A stretch of DNA of 64,000 nt from Archangium violaceum (lineage in GTDB: Bacteria > Myxococcota > Myxococcia > Myxococcales > Myxococcaceae), in the NCBI RefSeq assembly GCF_016859125.1, contig NZ_CP069338.1:310001-374000 (forward strand), given 5' to 3'. Below the pieces are notes generated by a model. That model was given only the letters and a program-made list of their open reading frames with translations. It did not search any database and had not been told where the DNA came from. Positions 54,504 to 64,000 of this stretch are shown one piece after another. Both the position numbers and the translations under genes were made by a program. How positions within the stretch are numbered: the first letter of the stretch is position 1; every line of letters starts with the position of its first letter.

Positions 54504-54860
54504 ATGAAGAAGATGTTCGGAATGGTGGCCCTCGCGGCCATGGCGCTGACGGGGTGTGGCGACGTCTGTGATGACCTCGAGAACGCGTACGACGAGGTCA
54601 CCGAGAAGTACGAGCCCTGCCGGGACGCTGGCGAGGTGACAAGCATCGGCATCGACCAGTGCAGCGAGACGATGGAAAGTTGCACGGACGAGGACAAGGA
54701 GTCCCTCAGCAAGATGGCCGACTGCTTCCGGGACATGAAGACGTGCTCCCCCGCCGAGGAGGATAAGTTCGAAGCAGCGCTCCTCGGCTGCGCCCTCACC
54801 AACGTGGCCAACCTCAGCGAGCCCTGCGAGAAAGCCATCGCCGGAGTCGCCGAAGAGTGA
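54504..54860 (+). CDS. small lipoprotein of an eight-cysteine family (copy 2)
   Basis: 118 residues. Signal peptide ends MALTGC. Eight cysteines follow, with the same C-x13-C-x6-C-x14-C core as copies 1 and 3, and the opening VCDDLENAYDEVTEKYEPC matches the start of copy 3 (ACEDFVDAFVELGEKGAAC). The ATG at 54504 starts a clear signal peptide, so longer versions of the frame are rejected. Function unknown. Confidence 0.72.
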   Translation: MKKMFGMVALAAMALTGCGDVCDDLENAYDEVTEKYEPCRDAGEVTSIGIDQCSETMESCTDEDKESLSKMADCFRDMKTCSPAEEDKFEAALLGCALTNVANLSEPCEKAIAGVAEE

Positions 54861-54999
54861 GCCCCAGAGGCGCACTGCGCCCGCGGATAATCGCTCACGG
54901 CGCCCCTCCGTGAACCGGTGGCAATCCTGGCCCCGGTCCACGGCGTTCACGCTCGGGCGGTTCACGGTCCACCCGGCGAACCGCTAGAGTGCGCACGCC

Positions 55000-55962
55000 A
55001 TGTCCCGTGCCACCCGCCGCATCCCCCTCGTCAACCTGTCCCACTACCGCTCCGGCAACGCCGAGGAGCGCGCCCGCTTCGTCCGGGTGTTCGGCGATGC
55101 CCTCAAGGAGTTCGGGTTCGTCTCCATCGAGGGCCACGGCATCGACGACGAACTCATCCGCCGCACCTACGAGGATGTGGCGTCCTTCTTCCACCTGCCG
55201 GAGCAGGTGAAGCACCGCTACCACGTCCCCGAGTTCGGCGGTCAGCGCGGCTACACCCCCTTCGGCAAGGAGCACGCGAAGAACCGCACCGTGGGCGACC
55301 TCAAGGAGTTCTGGCACGTGGGCCGCGACCTCCCCGAGGGACACCCGCGCCGCCCCAAACTCGCCGCCTACAACGTCTGGCCGGAGGAGGTGCCCACCTT
55401 CCGCACCCACACGCTCGCCCTCTACCGCGCGCTCGACGAGGCGGCGGCGGTGATGCTGCGGGCCGTGGCCGAGTACTTCGGCATCGAGCGCAACACCTTC
55501 AGCGACATGGCGCAGGACGGCACCTCCGTTCTCCGCGTCATCCACTACCCGCCCCTGAAGGAAAAGTTCATCCCCGGCGCGGTGCGCGCCGCCGAGCACG
55601 AGGACATCAACCTCCTCACCCTCCTGTGCGAGGGCACCGCCTCGGGCCTGGAGATCCTCACCCGCGACGGCGAGTGGCTTCCCGTGGACACGCTGCGCGG
55701 GCAGATCGTCGTGGACTCGGGCGACATGATGAGCCGGGTGACCAACGGCGTCATCCCCGCAACCACCCACCGCGTGGTCAACCCGCCCTCGGCCGCCGAG
55801 GACAACACGCGCTACTCCATGCCCTTCTTCGTGCACCCCCATCCGAAGTGCGTGCTCGAACCCCTGGAGTGCACGGTGACGCCGGACAAGCCGGGCCAGC
55901 CCCCCATCACCGCGGAAGCCTTCCTTAATCAGCGCCTGCGGGAGATCGGCCTCATCAAGTAG
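55000..55962 (+). CDS. 2-oxoglutarate/Fe(II)-dependent oxygenase, isopenicillin N synthase-like
   Basis: 320 residues. The N-terminal DIOX_N part opens IPLVNLSHYRSGNAEERARF and continues FGFVSIEGHGID. The iron ligands are His200 and Asp202 in AEHEDINLLTLL, and His257 in PATTHRVVNP; Arg271 in RYSMPFF is the co-substrate ligand. The arrangement is that of the isopenicillin N synthase-like superfamily, which includes many oxidases unrelated to penicillin; no partner biosynthesis genes are here. It lies between eight-cysteine lipoprotein copies 2 and 3. The substrate is unknown. Confidence 0.88.
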   Translation: MSRATRRIPLVNLSHYRSGNAEERARFVRVFGDALKEFGFVSIEGHGIDDELIRRTYEDVASFFHLPEQVKHRYHVPEFGGQRGYTPFGKEHAKNRTVGDLKEFWHVGRDLPEGHPRRPKLAAYNVWPEEVPTFRTHTLALYRALDEAAAVMLRAVAEYFGIERNTFSDMAQDGTSVLRVIHYPPLKEKFIPGAVRAAEHEDINLLTLLCEGTASGLEILTRDGEWLPVDTLRGQIVVDSGDMMSRVTNGVIPATTHRVVNPPSAAEDNTRYSMPFFVHPHPKCVLEPLECTVTPDKPGQPPITAEAFLNQRLREIGLIK

Positions 55963-56000
55963 CGGGGGCCGCGTGGAACCTCCTGGGTCAGAAAAGGCGA

Positions 56001-56028
56001 AACCCAGCCCCGGGAAGGCGGCTGGGTT
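56001..56028. terminator. bidirectional hairpin terminator between convergent genes
   Basis: AACCCAGCC (56001-56009) and GGCTGGGTT (56020-56028) form a perfect 9-bp stem around a 10-base loop. It lies between the oxygenase stop (55962) and the end of the minus-strand lipoprotein gene (56050), so it can serve both. Confidence 0.65.
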
Positions 56029-56049
56029 CCTGAACACCTGCTACGAGAA

Positions 56050-56472
56050 TCAGTAGTGCGAGGTGGTCATGCGGGCGACCTTGCGCCGGATGCTCTCGCC
56101 ACTCGTCGAGAAGCACTCATCGCTCACATCGCTTGCCAGGGTGAAGATGCAGCCCGAGAAGGCAACCTGGAAGTTCTCCTCGTTGGCGGTGGTGCACGTA
56201 GGCATATCGCTCACGCACTCGGCGAAGTCGCGGATCGCCGCCTGATCATCACTCGAGCAGTTCTCGAACGTTTCCTCCGCCTCGCACTGCTCGACGGACT
56301 CGTCCCGATTGGCGTCCGTGATACCACTGGAATAATCATCACCACAGGCGGCGCCCTTCTCACCGAGTTCCACGAAGGCGTCCACGAAATCCTCGCACGC
56401 CGAGTTACCGCAGCCCGTCAGAACCATCGAAGCCGCCATCGCCGCGCACAGCACCCGCGCCAACTTCTTCAT
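56050..56472 (-). CDS. small lipoprotein of an eight-cysteine family (copy 3)
   Basis: 140 residues. Signal peptide ends MVLTGC. Eight further cysteines follow the pattern of copies 1 and 2, including the exact C-x13-C-x6-C-x14-C spacing, with a longer insert before it and a 20-residue C-terminal extension ending KVARMTTSHY. The ATG at 56472 is chosen for the signal peptide, with AGAAGAG just upstream. It faces the oxygenase and is divergent from the outer-membrane-like protein at 56594. Function unknown. Confidence 0.72.
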   Translation of the reverse strand: MKKLARVLCAAMAASMVLTGCGNSACEDFVDAFVELGEKGAACGDDYSSGITDANRDESVEQCEAEETFENCSSDDQAAIRDFAECVSDMPTCTTANEENFQVAFSGCIFTLASDVSDECFSTSGESIRRKVARMTTSHY

Positions 56473-56593
56473 CTCTTCTGCCCCTCTTTTGAAATGGAAA
56501 CACGTCGACTGCGGCGCCAATCCTAGTGGATGTCACCCCGGACGTGAAAAACTCTTGAGCCGGGCTGACATCGAAGCGTCGTTTCTACAGCCT

Positions 56594-57193
56594 ATGTGGA
56601 AATTGCTCCTGCTCGGATGGCTCGGAATGACTCCAGGTGTGGCCGTGGCCCGGGATTTCCATCCGCTCCTTCATCCGGGGAACCTCGACCTCCGCGTCGA
56701 AGGTGGGGCCTCGCTCCTGCCACCCTCCATCGAAGCGGGGATCAGCACGGAGCTCGGCATGGTGCGGCTCGGTGCCGGTACGCTCTCCGTCGGCGCGGAG
56801 ATCGGCATCCATCAATGCGTGCTCGCGTGCTCGGTGCGCGACCTCCTCGACCTGCGGACGGTCTCGAACCGTGACATCCATGCCCTCGGCCGCGTGGGCT
56901 ATCACTTCACCCTCGATGACAGGAATGACGACAGGATGAAGCTCTCTGGCTTCCTGCTCGCGGGTGTGATGGAAGCGCGCACCACCCAGCGCTCTCCGGA
57001 CGACCACTATGAGGGACGTGGGCGGGGTCTGGCATTCGGTCTCGGAGTGGGCGGCAGCTACTTCCTCTCCCCGCCGTTCTTCGTGGGCGGCGAGGCCCGG
57101 CTGCGTTTCGCCTCCGGCTCCTATGACGACGGCCGTCACTGGGTCCGAGGAGGCCTCAGCACCCTCCTCCTGGCGGGCATCCGTCTGTTCTGA
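56594..57193 (+). CDS. hypothetical outer-membrane beta-barrel-like protein
   Basis: 199 residues. A signal peptide (KLLLLGWLGMTPGVAVA) ends near residue 19. The mature chain has alternating strands ending in aromatic or hydrophobic residues, such as LDLRVEGGASLLP, GRVGYHFTL, KLSGFLLAGVMEA and AFGLGVGGSYFLS, and ends in a strand with Phe (LLLAGIRLF). This is the pattern of a small outer-membrane barrel. No specific family is recognised. ATG 56594 is chosen for the signal peptide. It is divergent from lipoprotein copy 3 across a 121-bp gap. Confidence 0.6.
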   Translation: MWKLLLLGWLGMTPGVAVARDFHPLLHPGNLDLRVEGGASLLPPSIEAGISTELGMVRLGAGTLSVGAEIGIHQCVLACSVRDLLDLRTVSNRDIHALGRVGYHFTLDDRNDDRMKLSGFLLAGVMEARTTQRSPDDHYEGRGRGLAFGLGVGGSYFLSPPFFVGGEARLRFASGSYDDGRHWVRGGLSTLLLAGIRLF

Positions 57194-57279
57194 ATCAACT
57201 GCCTTCCCGGCTCCGCCCGCCCGTGAGTAGGGTGATGCCGCCGCATGCGCACCCTGTCCTCCGCGAGGGCCCTCCGACC

Positions 57280-57927
57280 ATGACCCCGTACGAGCAGCTC
57301 TTCCAGAACAACCGCCTCTGGGCGGAGGAGCAGTTGCGAGCCGATCCCGACTTCTTCAACCGGCTCGCGCGCGAGCAACGCCCGGACTTCCTCTACATCG
57401 GCTGCTCCGACAGCCGGGTGCCCGCCAATCAGATCATGGGCCTGTCGCCAGGCGACGTATTCGTGCACCGCAACGTCGCCAACCTGGTCAACAACGTCGA
57501 CCTGAACGTGATGTCGGTCATCAACTACGGCGTCAAGCACCTCGACGTGAAGCACATCATCGTGTGCGGCCATTACGGGTGCGGCGGCGTGAAGGCGGCC
57601 ATGCAGCCCCGGGACCTGGGCATCCTCAATCCCTGGCTGCGCAACATCCGCGACGTGTACCGCATGCACAAGGCCGAGCTGGACTCCCTCGAGGACGAGG
57701 CGCGGCGCTACGATCGCCTCGTGGAGCTCAACGTCACCGAGCAGTACACCAACATCATCAAGACGGCCGCGGTGCAGCAGTCCTTCCTCGCCCGCGGCTA
57801 CCCCACCGTGCACGGCTGGGTGTTCGACCTGCGCAACGGGCTCATCAAGGACCTGAACCTCGACTTCCGGGAGACGCTGCGCAACATCCAGGAGGTGTAT
57901 GACCTGACGGGCACTGTCTGGCGCTGA
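57280..57927 (+). CDS. can: beta-class carbonic anhydrase
   Basis: 215 residues. Zinc ligands are all present: IGCSDSRVPANQI (Cys42, with Asp44 and Arg46 of the dyad) and VCGHYGCGGVKAA (His98 and Cys101). The length and FVHRNVANLV motif match the Can/YadF group. It interconverts CO2 and bicarbonate in the cytosol and is often needed for growth in air. GAGGG lies upstream of the ATG at 57280. Its stop is 7 bp from that of gatB, which is on the opposite strand. Confidence 0.95.
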   Translation: MTPYEQLFQNNRLWAEEQLRADPDFFNRLAREQRPDFLYIGCSDSRVPANQIMGLSPGDVFVHRNVANLVNNVDLNVMSVINYGVKHLDVKHIIVCGHYGCGGVKAAMQPRDLGILNPWLRNIRDVYRMHKAELDSLEDEARRYDRLVELNVTEQYTNIIKTAAVQQSFLARGYPTVHGWVFDLRNGLIKDLNLDFRETLRNIQEVYDLTGTVWR

Positions 57928-57934
57928 GGCGTGG

Positions 57935-59374
<1,440 letters not shown>

Positions 59375-59396
59375 GGCGTCTCCCGGAAGTCCTCTC

Positions 59397-60857
59397 TCAA
59401 ATGGGGGCCTGGCGGCGCACGTAGTCGTGCTCGCGCTCGAAGGCCCGGGCAATCCGCAACAGCTTCGCCTCGTCGAACGGGCGGCCCATGAGCTGCAACC
59501 CGATGGGCAGGCCCGCCTTCGTGAAGCCGCACGGCAGTGACAGGCCGGGCAGTCCCGCCAGATTGCACGGCAGCGTGCACACGTCCATGAGGTACATGGA
59601 CAGCGGGTCGTTCACCTTCTCGCCCAGCTTGAAGGCCGGCACCGGCGACGTGGGCGTCACCACCGCGTCCACCTGGGTGAAGGCCTTCGCGAAGTCCTCG
59701 CGGATGAGCGTCCGCACCTTCTGCGCCCTCAGGTAGTAGGCGTCGTAGTAGCCCGCCGACAGCGCGTAGGTGCCCAGCATGATGCGGCGCTTCACCTCGG
59801 GGCCGAAGCCCTGATCGCGCGTCAGGCCGTACATGTCCTTGAGGCCCTTGGTATCGCGCGCCCGGTGGCCATAGCGCACGCCGTCGTAGCGGGCCAGGTT
59901 GCTCGAGGCCTCCGCCGGGGCGATCAGGTAGTAGGCCGCCAGCGCGTACTTCGTGTGCGGCAGCGAGAGGTCCACCAGCGTGGCGCCCAGCCGCTCGTAC
60001 TCCTTCAGGGCCGCGCGCACCGACGCCTCCACCTCGGGATCCATGCCCTCGACGAAGTACTCGCGCGGCACGCCCAGCCTCAGCCCCGCCACCCCGTGCT
60101 CCAGGTCCGCCAGGTAGTCCGGCACGTCCGCCGGCGCCGAGGTGGAGTCCAGCGGATCATGCCGCGCCAGCACCTGCAGCAGCGCCGCCACGTCCCCCAC
60201 CGTGCGAGCCATGGGGCCCGGCGCGTCCAGCGACGAGGCGTAGGAGATGACGCCGTAGCGCGACACGCGCCCATACGTGGGCTTGAGCCCCACGGTGTTG
60301 GTGAGCGCCGCCGGCTGACGGATGGAGCCGCCCGTGTCCGTGCCCAGCGTGCCGAACACCTCGCGCGCCGCCAGCGCCGCCGCCGAGCCTCCCGAGGAGC
60401 CTCCCGGCGTCCGCGTCAGATCCCACGGGTTGTGGCAGGGGCCGAAGGCGCTCGATTCGTTGGACGAGCCCATCGCGAACTCGTCCTGGTTGAGCTTGCC
60501 GAGGATCGGCAGGCCCGCTTCCTTCAACAGCCTCACCGAGGTGGCGTCGTACGGCGGGACGAAGCCCTCGAGGATACGCGAGGCGCAGGTCGTCTCCACG
60601 CCCTCGGTGAGGAAGATGTCCTTGACGGCCACCGGCACGCCATCGAGCGGCCCGAGCGGGTTGCCGTCCTTGCGGCGCGCATCGCTGGCCTCGGCGGCCG
60701 CCAGCGCTCCGTGCTCGTCCAGCCGCAGGAAGGCCTTCACCTTCCCATCCACCTGGGCGATGCGCGCCAGGCACGCCTGGGTGGCCTCCACGGAGCTCGT
60801 CTCCCTCGAGGCCAGCTTCGCCGCCAGCTCCAGCAGGGTCAGGTCGGTCAGCTGCAT
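59397..60857 (-). CDS. gatA: aspartyl/glutamyl-tRNA amidotransferase subunit A
   Basis: 486 residues. The amidase signature is complete: Lys79 in VAVKDIF, Ser154 in [11 protein letters not shown] and the nucleophile Ser178 in [12 protein letters not shown]. It releases ammonia from glutamine for GatB. The ATG at 60857 lies 4 bp after the gatC stop, so the two are coupled. No unusual feature was seen. Confidence 0.96.
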   Translation of the reverse strand: MQLTDLTLLELAAKLASRETSSVEATQACLARIAQVDGKVKAFLRLDEHGALAAAEASDARRKDGNPLGPLDGVPVAVKDIFLTEGVETTCASRILEGFVPPYDATSVRLLKEAGLPILGKLNQDEFAMGSSNESSAFGPCHNPWDLTRTPGGSSGGSAAALAAREVFGTLGTDTGGSIRQPAALTNTVGLKPTYGRVSRYGVISYASSLDAPGPMARTVGDVAALLQVLARHDPLDSTSAPADVPDYLADLEHGVAGLRLGVPREYFVEGMDPEVEASVRAALKEYERLGATLVDLSLPHTKYALAAYYLIAPAEASSNLARYDGVRYGHRARDTKGLKDMYGLTRDQGFGPEVKRRIMLGTYALSAGYYDAYYLRAQKVRTLIREDFAKAFTQVDAVVTPTSPVPAFKLGEKVNDPLSMYLMDVCTLPCNLAGLPGLSLPCGFTKAGLPIGLQLMGRPFDEAKLLRIARAFEREHDYVRRQAPI

Positions 60858-60861
60858 GGTG

Positions 60862-61149
60862 TCACTCCAGGATCTTCGGAACGGCGAAGCTGGTGCCCAC
60901 CTTGGCCGGCGCGTTGGCCAGCGACTTCTCCGGGGGCAGAGAGGGCCTCGACACGTCCTCGCGCAGGAGCGAGGACGCGAGCGTGGCATGCGAGGTCGGC
61001 TCCACTCCGCTCACGTCGAGCTCCTGGAGTTGGTTCACCGCATCGAGGATGGCGGAGAGCTGCTCCGCGTAACGCGTCTCCTCCTCGGACGTGAGCGACA
61101 ACCGGGCCAGGGTGGCCACATGGCGGACCTGCTCGACGGTGAGCTTCAT
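60862..61149 (-). CDS. gatC: aspartyl/glutamyl-tRNA amidotransferase subunit C
   Basis: 95 residues. It opens [20 protein letters not shown] and ends [20 protein letters not shown], the standard GatC pattern that wraps GatA. It is the first gat gene and follows the zinc-ribbon protein by 20 bp on the minus strand, so all four may share one mRNA. The family start is the ATG at 61149. Confidence 0.95.
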   Translation of the reverse strand: MKLTVEQVRHVATLARLSLTSEEETRYAEQLSAILDAVNQLQELDVSGVEPTSHATLASSLLREDVSRPSLPPEKSLANAPAKVGTSFAVPKILE

Positions 61150-61169
61150 GGCTCCGACCTCCTGATGAA

Positions 61170-61499
61170 CTACTTGCCCTTGAAGAGGTTGAGAACGGCG
61201 CCCATCCACCTGCCATCCTTCTCGTGCGCCATCTGCTCCTGCAGCCGCTCCAGCTCGCCCGAGTCCAGGAAGACGCCATGGCAGTTGAAGCAGGTGTCGA
61301 TCTCGATGTCGCCCCGCTTCAGCTCCTGCAGGTCCATGCCGCACTTGGGGCACTTCATGAAGTGCAGCTTCTTGAGCTCCTCGCGCTGCTGAGCGGCCAT
61401 GGACTGGGACTGCTGGATGGCCAGCTTGCGCTTCTTCTCGATTTCCTCGCGCGCGAAGTACTCCTCTTCGGTCGACGACGGCTTGTCCTGGGTGGCCAT
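61170..61499 (-). CDS. zinc-ribbon protein, TFIIB-type (zf-TFIIB)
   Basis: 109 residues. After a Glu/Lys/Gln-rich N-terminal helix region, KCPKCGMDLQEL (Cys50, Cys53) and DTCFNCHGVFLD (Cys70, Cys73) form one zinc ribbon of the zf-TFIIB group. These small bacterial proteins are widespread and their function is not established. AAGGAG lies 9 bases before the ATG at 61499. It is upstream of gatC on the same strand and its promoter would be in the 182-bp gap before ftsK. Confidence 0.9.
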   Translation of the reverse strand: MATQDKPSSTEEEYFAREEIEKKRKLAIQQSQSMAAQQREELKKLHFMKCPKCGMDLQELKRGDIEIDTCFNCHGVFLDSGELERLQEQMAHEKDGRWMGAVLNLFKGK

Positions 61500-61681
61500 G
61501 ATGTAGGTCTCCTTTTCTTGATACTCGGCGCCGGAAACATACATGCTCCGCCACGGACCGGTGCCGCAAAGTGGCCGCCTCGTATACCGCCGGACGGCCA
61601 GCCGGAAAATTGACCGCCCCCCCTCCCTCCCTACACTCCGCGGACGGCTGCTACAGCCCGCTACGGGGAGTGTGAGAAGTC

Positions 61682-64000
61682 ATGTCGGAACGGAAGGCCA
61701 GAGCGGAGAAGTCGGTCCTTTCGCGGCAGGAGATCGCCACGCGGCGCAAGGCGCTCGCGGAGAAGAAGGCGAAGCGAGGAGGAGGCGACGCGGGCCCCGG
61801 TCAACGGGCCCTCGTGGGACTCTTCCTGCTGGCCGCCTCGGTACTGTCGCTCGTGTCGGTGGCCACCTTCAGCGCGAAGGACCGCAAGGGCCCCGGCTTC
61901 GAGAACGCGGTGGGCCCCATGGGCCACCTCATCGCCGAAGGCCTGCGCGGAGCACTCGGGATGTGGGCCTATCTGCTCCCGCTGTGTGGCGTCTACGCCG
62001 CCATGGTCGTCTTCGTGGGCAGCCGGGAGCGGCGCCGCTGGCCGCAGATCGTGGCCTTCGTGCTGCTGACGCTGAGCGGCGCGGTGCTGGCCCAGCTCTT
62101 CATCGGTAACCAGCCCGGCCAGGCCCACCCGCCCGGAGGCTTCGTGGGCGCCACGCTCGGCGGCATGCTGGTGGGGATGTTCTCCACCGTCGGCACCATC
62201 ATCCTGGTGACGACCGTGTGCGCCGCCGCGCTCATCGTTGGCACCCAGTACACCTTCCTCAAGCTGTGCTCGCTGGCGTGGGCCGGAGCGTGCGTGCTCG
62301 GCCGGCGCATCCAGGAGAACGCCCTCGCCATCTGGGAGCAGCAGAAGGTGGCCTACAAGGAGCGCCAGGAGCGCGCCGCCCAGGAGAGGGAGGAGGAGGC
62401 CGCCTTCCTCGCGCAGCTCGAGGAGGAGGAAGCGGAGCTCGAGGAGGCCGAGCGACTGGCCGCCGAGGCCGAGGCCGCCGATGCGGAGGCCATGGCCGAG
62501 GAGGCCGTACGCCTGGCCCGCCAGGAGGAGAAGGAGCGCGCCGCCGCCGCCAAGCAGGCCGCCAAGGACGCTCGCGAGGCCGCGAAGCAGGCGTCCCGCG
62601 AGAAGAAGCCCACCGAGGCCGCCGCCCCCGCGCTCGCTCCGGGAGCGGATCCGGTGTGGGCCAACTTCCTGGCGCCCTCGGCCGCCGCCAACGCGGTGCC
62701 CAACCCGCCTCCCGCCGACGCCGCGAAGGGCAAGCGCGGCAAGACGCCGAACATCGTCACCGGTCCGGTCCCCTCCGCGGAGCAGCCCGCCGCTCCGGCC
62801 GCGGAGCCCGCGGTGGCCGCTCCGCCCGTGGCCGCTGCGCCCGCTCCGGCGGCGGCCCAGGCTCCGGCCTCGCCCGCGGCCATCGTCCCGGCCCAACCCT
62901 CCGCGCTGGCGGCTCGCATGCCGCTCATCGTGGAGCCCAAGGCCCCGCCCAAGCCCACCGCCGTCGTCGCCAAGAAGAAGGACCAGGAGCAGTTCCAGTT
63001 CGTGGGCGGCCGCACCAGCTTCTCGCTGCCCCCGCTGGACGTGCTGGAGATCGAGAAGAAGGAGCGCTCCGCGCTGGACAAGGAGGCCTTCCTCACCACG
63101 GCGGAGAAGCTGCGCGCGAAGCTCGCCGACTTCGGCATCTCCGGCGAGGTGGTGGAGATCCGCCCCGGCCCCGTCGTCACCATGTACGAGTTCCTCCCGG
63201 GACCCGGCATCAAGGTGAGCAAGATCGCCGCGCTCCAGGACGACCTGGCCATGGCCATGGAGGCCATGCGGGTGCGTATCGTCGCCCCCATCCCCGGCAA
63301 GGGCGTGGTCGGTATCGAGGTGCCCAACCGCGATCGCGAGACGGTCTACCTCAAGGAGATCGCCGAGCAGGACGTCTTCCAGAAGTCGGCCAGCAAGCTG
63401 ACCATGTGCGTGGGCAAGGACATCGAGGGCATGCCGTACGTCTTCGACCTGGCCAAGGCGCCCCACCTGCTCATCGCGGGTACCACCGGCTCCGGTAAGT
63501 CCGTGGCGGTGAACTCGATGATCATGAGCATCCTCCTGAAGTCCACGCCGGAGGAGGTCCGCTTCATCATGGTGGACCCGAAGATGCTTGAGCTCTCCGT
63601 CTACGAGGGCATTCCCCACCTGCTGCTGCCGGTGGTGACGGATCCGAAGAAGGCGGCGCTCGCGCTGCGCTGGGCCGTGGAGGAGATGGAGCGGCGCTAC
63701 CAGATGCTGTCCGAGGCGGGCGTGCGCAACATCGCCGGCTTCAACAAGTTCGTGGAGACGCAGGACGCCGAGAAGGCCAACGCGAAGCCCGCCGAGGAGT
63801 CCGCGAAGAAGGCCACGCCGAAGAAGCCCAAGAAGGTGGTCGTGGTGGACGTGGCCACCCCCGAGGACGCCATCATCGAGGAGCCCGCGTCCGCCAGCGC
63901 CAGCTCGGGCCCCGGGGTCGCCGCGCCCAGGGACGACGTGGAGGAGCTGCGCGAGACCCTGCCCGAGCCCGAGGAGGCACCGGAGAGCGTCCAGGCCGCC
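61682..64000 (+). CDS. ftsK: DNA translocase FtsK (3' truncated by the window end)
   Basis: 773 residues are visible and the frame is open at the last base. Order: a basic N-terminus, four or five membrane helices within about residues 40-200, then a Glu/Ala/Lys-rich coiled-coil linker (about 215-320), an Ala/Pro-rich part, and the start of the RecA-like motor, with VVEIRPGPVVTMYEFLPGPG and Walker A GTTGSGKSVAVNS near 600. It pumps chromosome ends to dif sites at the division septum. After GVRNIAGFNKF (near residue 690) an insertion of at least 80 Lys-, Glu- and Ala-rich residues precedes the expected Walker B, which is beyond the window. Confidence 0.95.
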   Translation, partial: MSERKARAEKSVLSRQEIATRRKALAEKKAKRGGGDAGPGQRALVGLFLLAASVLSLVSVATFSAKDRKGPGFENAVGPMGHLIAEGLRGALGMWAYLLPLCGVYAAMVVFVGSRERRRWPQIVAFVLLTLSGAVLAQLFIGNQPGQAHPPGGFVGATLGGMLVGMFSTVGTIILVTTVCAAALIVGTQYTFLKLCSLAWAGACVLGRRIQENALAIWEQQKVAYKERQERAAQEREEEAAFLAQLEEEEAELEEAERLAAEAEAADAEAMAEEAVRLARQEEKERAAAAKQAAKDAREAAKQASREKKPTEAAAPALAPGADPVWANFLAPSAAANAVPNPPPADAAKGKRGKTPNIVTGPVPSAEQPAAPAAEPAVAAPPVAAAPAPAAAQAPASPAAIVPAQPSALAARMPLIVEPKAPPKPTAVVAKKKDQEQFQFVGGRTSFSLPPLDVLEIEKKERSALDKEAFLTTAEKLRAKLADFGISGEVVEIRPGPVVTMYEFLPGPGIKVSKIAALQDDLAMAMEAMRVRIVAPIPGKGVVGIEVPNRDRETVYLKEIAEQDVFQKSASKLTMCVGKDIEGMPYVFDLAKAPHLLIAGTTGSGKSVAVNSMIMSILLKSTPEEVRFIMVDPKMLELSVYEGIPHLLLPVVTDPKKAALALRWAVEEMERRYQMLSEAGVRNIAGFNKFVETQDAEKANAKPAEESAKKATPKKPKKVVVVDVATPEDAIIEEPASASASSGPGVAAPRDDVEELRETLPEPEEAPESVQAA

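Noticed and set aside
55000-55962. Isopenicillin N synthase-like enzyme as evidence of a beta-lactam cluster
   Set aside because: The superfamily is broad, and no ACV synthetase, acyltransferase or other beta-lactam gene lies nearby.

Overview
The window looks like a chromosomal segment of a myxobacterium, most likely of the Cystobacterineae (Myxococcus, Archangium or Cystobacter type). The reasons are very high GC with strong third-position bias, many lipoproteins, a surface protein with a possible MYXO-CTERM-like tail, a VWA/TSP3 lipoprotein resembling gliding adhesins, a very large hybrid sensor kinase, and an Obg GTPase with a Lys/Ala-rich tail. The placement is inferred from gene content; no rRNA or other taxonomic marker is present.

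Layout. 1-12 kb is accessory: the end of an ABC-2 permease, a glutathione S-transferase, a secreted LamG-like protein, a secreted glycoside hydrolase, a 2-hydroxyacid dehydrogenase, a TetR regulator facing a double SnoaL protein, an alpha/beta hydrolase, an XRE regulator and a DUF6311-type membrane protein. 12-18 kb holds a 1092-residue hybrid histidine kinase with two kinase cores and a Kef-type K+/H+ antiporter. 17.8-22.5 kb is the most unusual part. It holds an NlpC/P60-like lipoprotein whose catalytic Cys is Ser, a 54-residue peptide with a textbook double-glycine leader, a strong UUCG hairpin, a C39-peptidase ABC exporter, a 56-residue small ORF, and a flavoprotein that resembles LodB/GoxB or halogenase-like enzymes. 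I read it as a candidate undescribed secreted-peptide (bacteriocin or RiPP-like) locus.

22.5-31 kb is transport: a YadG/YadH-type ABC exporter, a MarR-MFP-RND efflux operon, and a CorA-domain/formate-nitrite transporter fusion whose start lies inside a nested inverted repeat. 31-47 kb holds a large VWA/TSP3 lipoprotein, AlaX, a GT-C-like membrane protein, an HSDL2-like dehydrogenase, a GH15 glucoamylase, an epoxide hydrolase, and a housekeeping run of RNase J, YajQ and RimO.

47-54 kb is one minus-strand run: rplU-rpmA-obg-trmH-lolA, a degenerate aspartyl-protease-like lipoprotein, and a membrane protein. 54-57 kb has three paralogous eight-cysteine lipoproteins around a 2-oxoglutarate/Fe(II) oxygenase. 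57-64 kb ends with carbonic anhydrase, the gatCAB operon with a TFIIB-type zinc-ribbon protein upstream, and the 5' part of ftsK running off the end.

No rRNA, convincing tRNA, CRISPR array, insertion sequence or prophage was seen. No gene-free stretch exceeds 300 bases. The longest, 20904-21194, carries a short tandem repeat and otherwise nothing recognisable.
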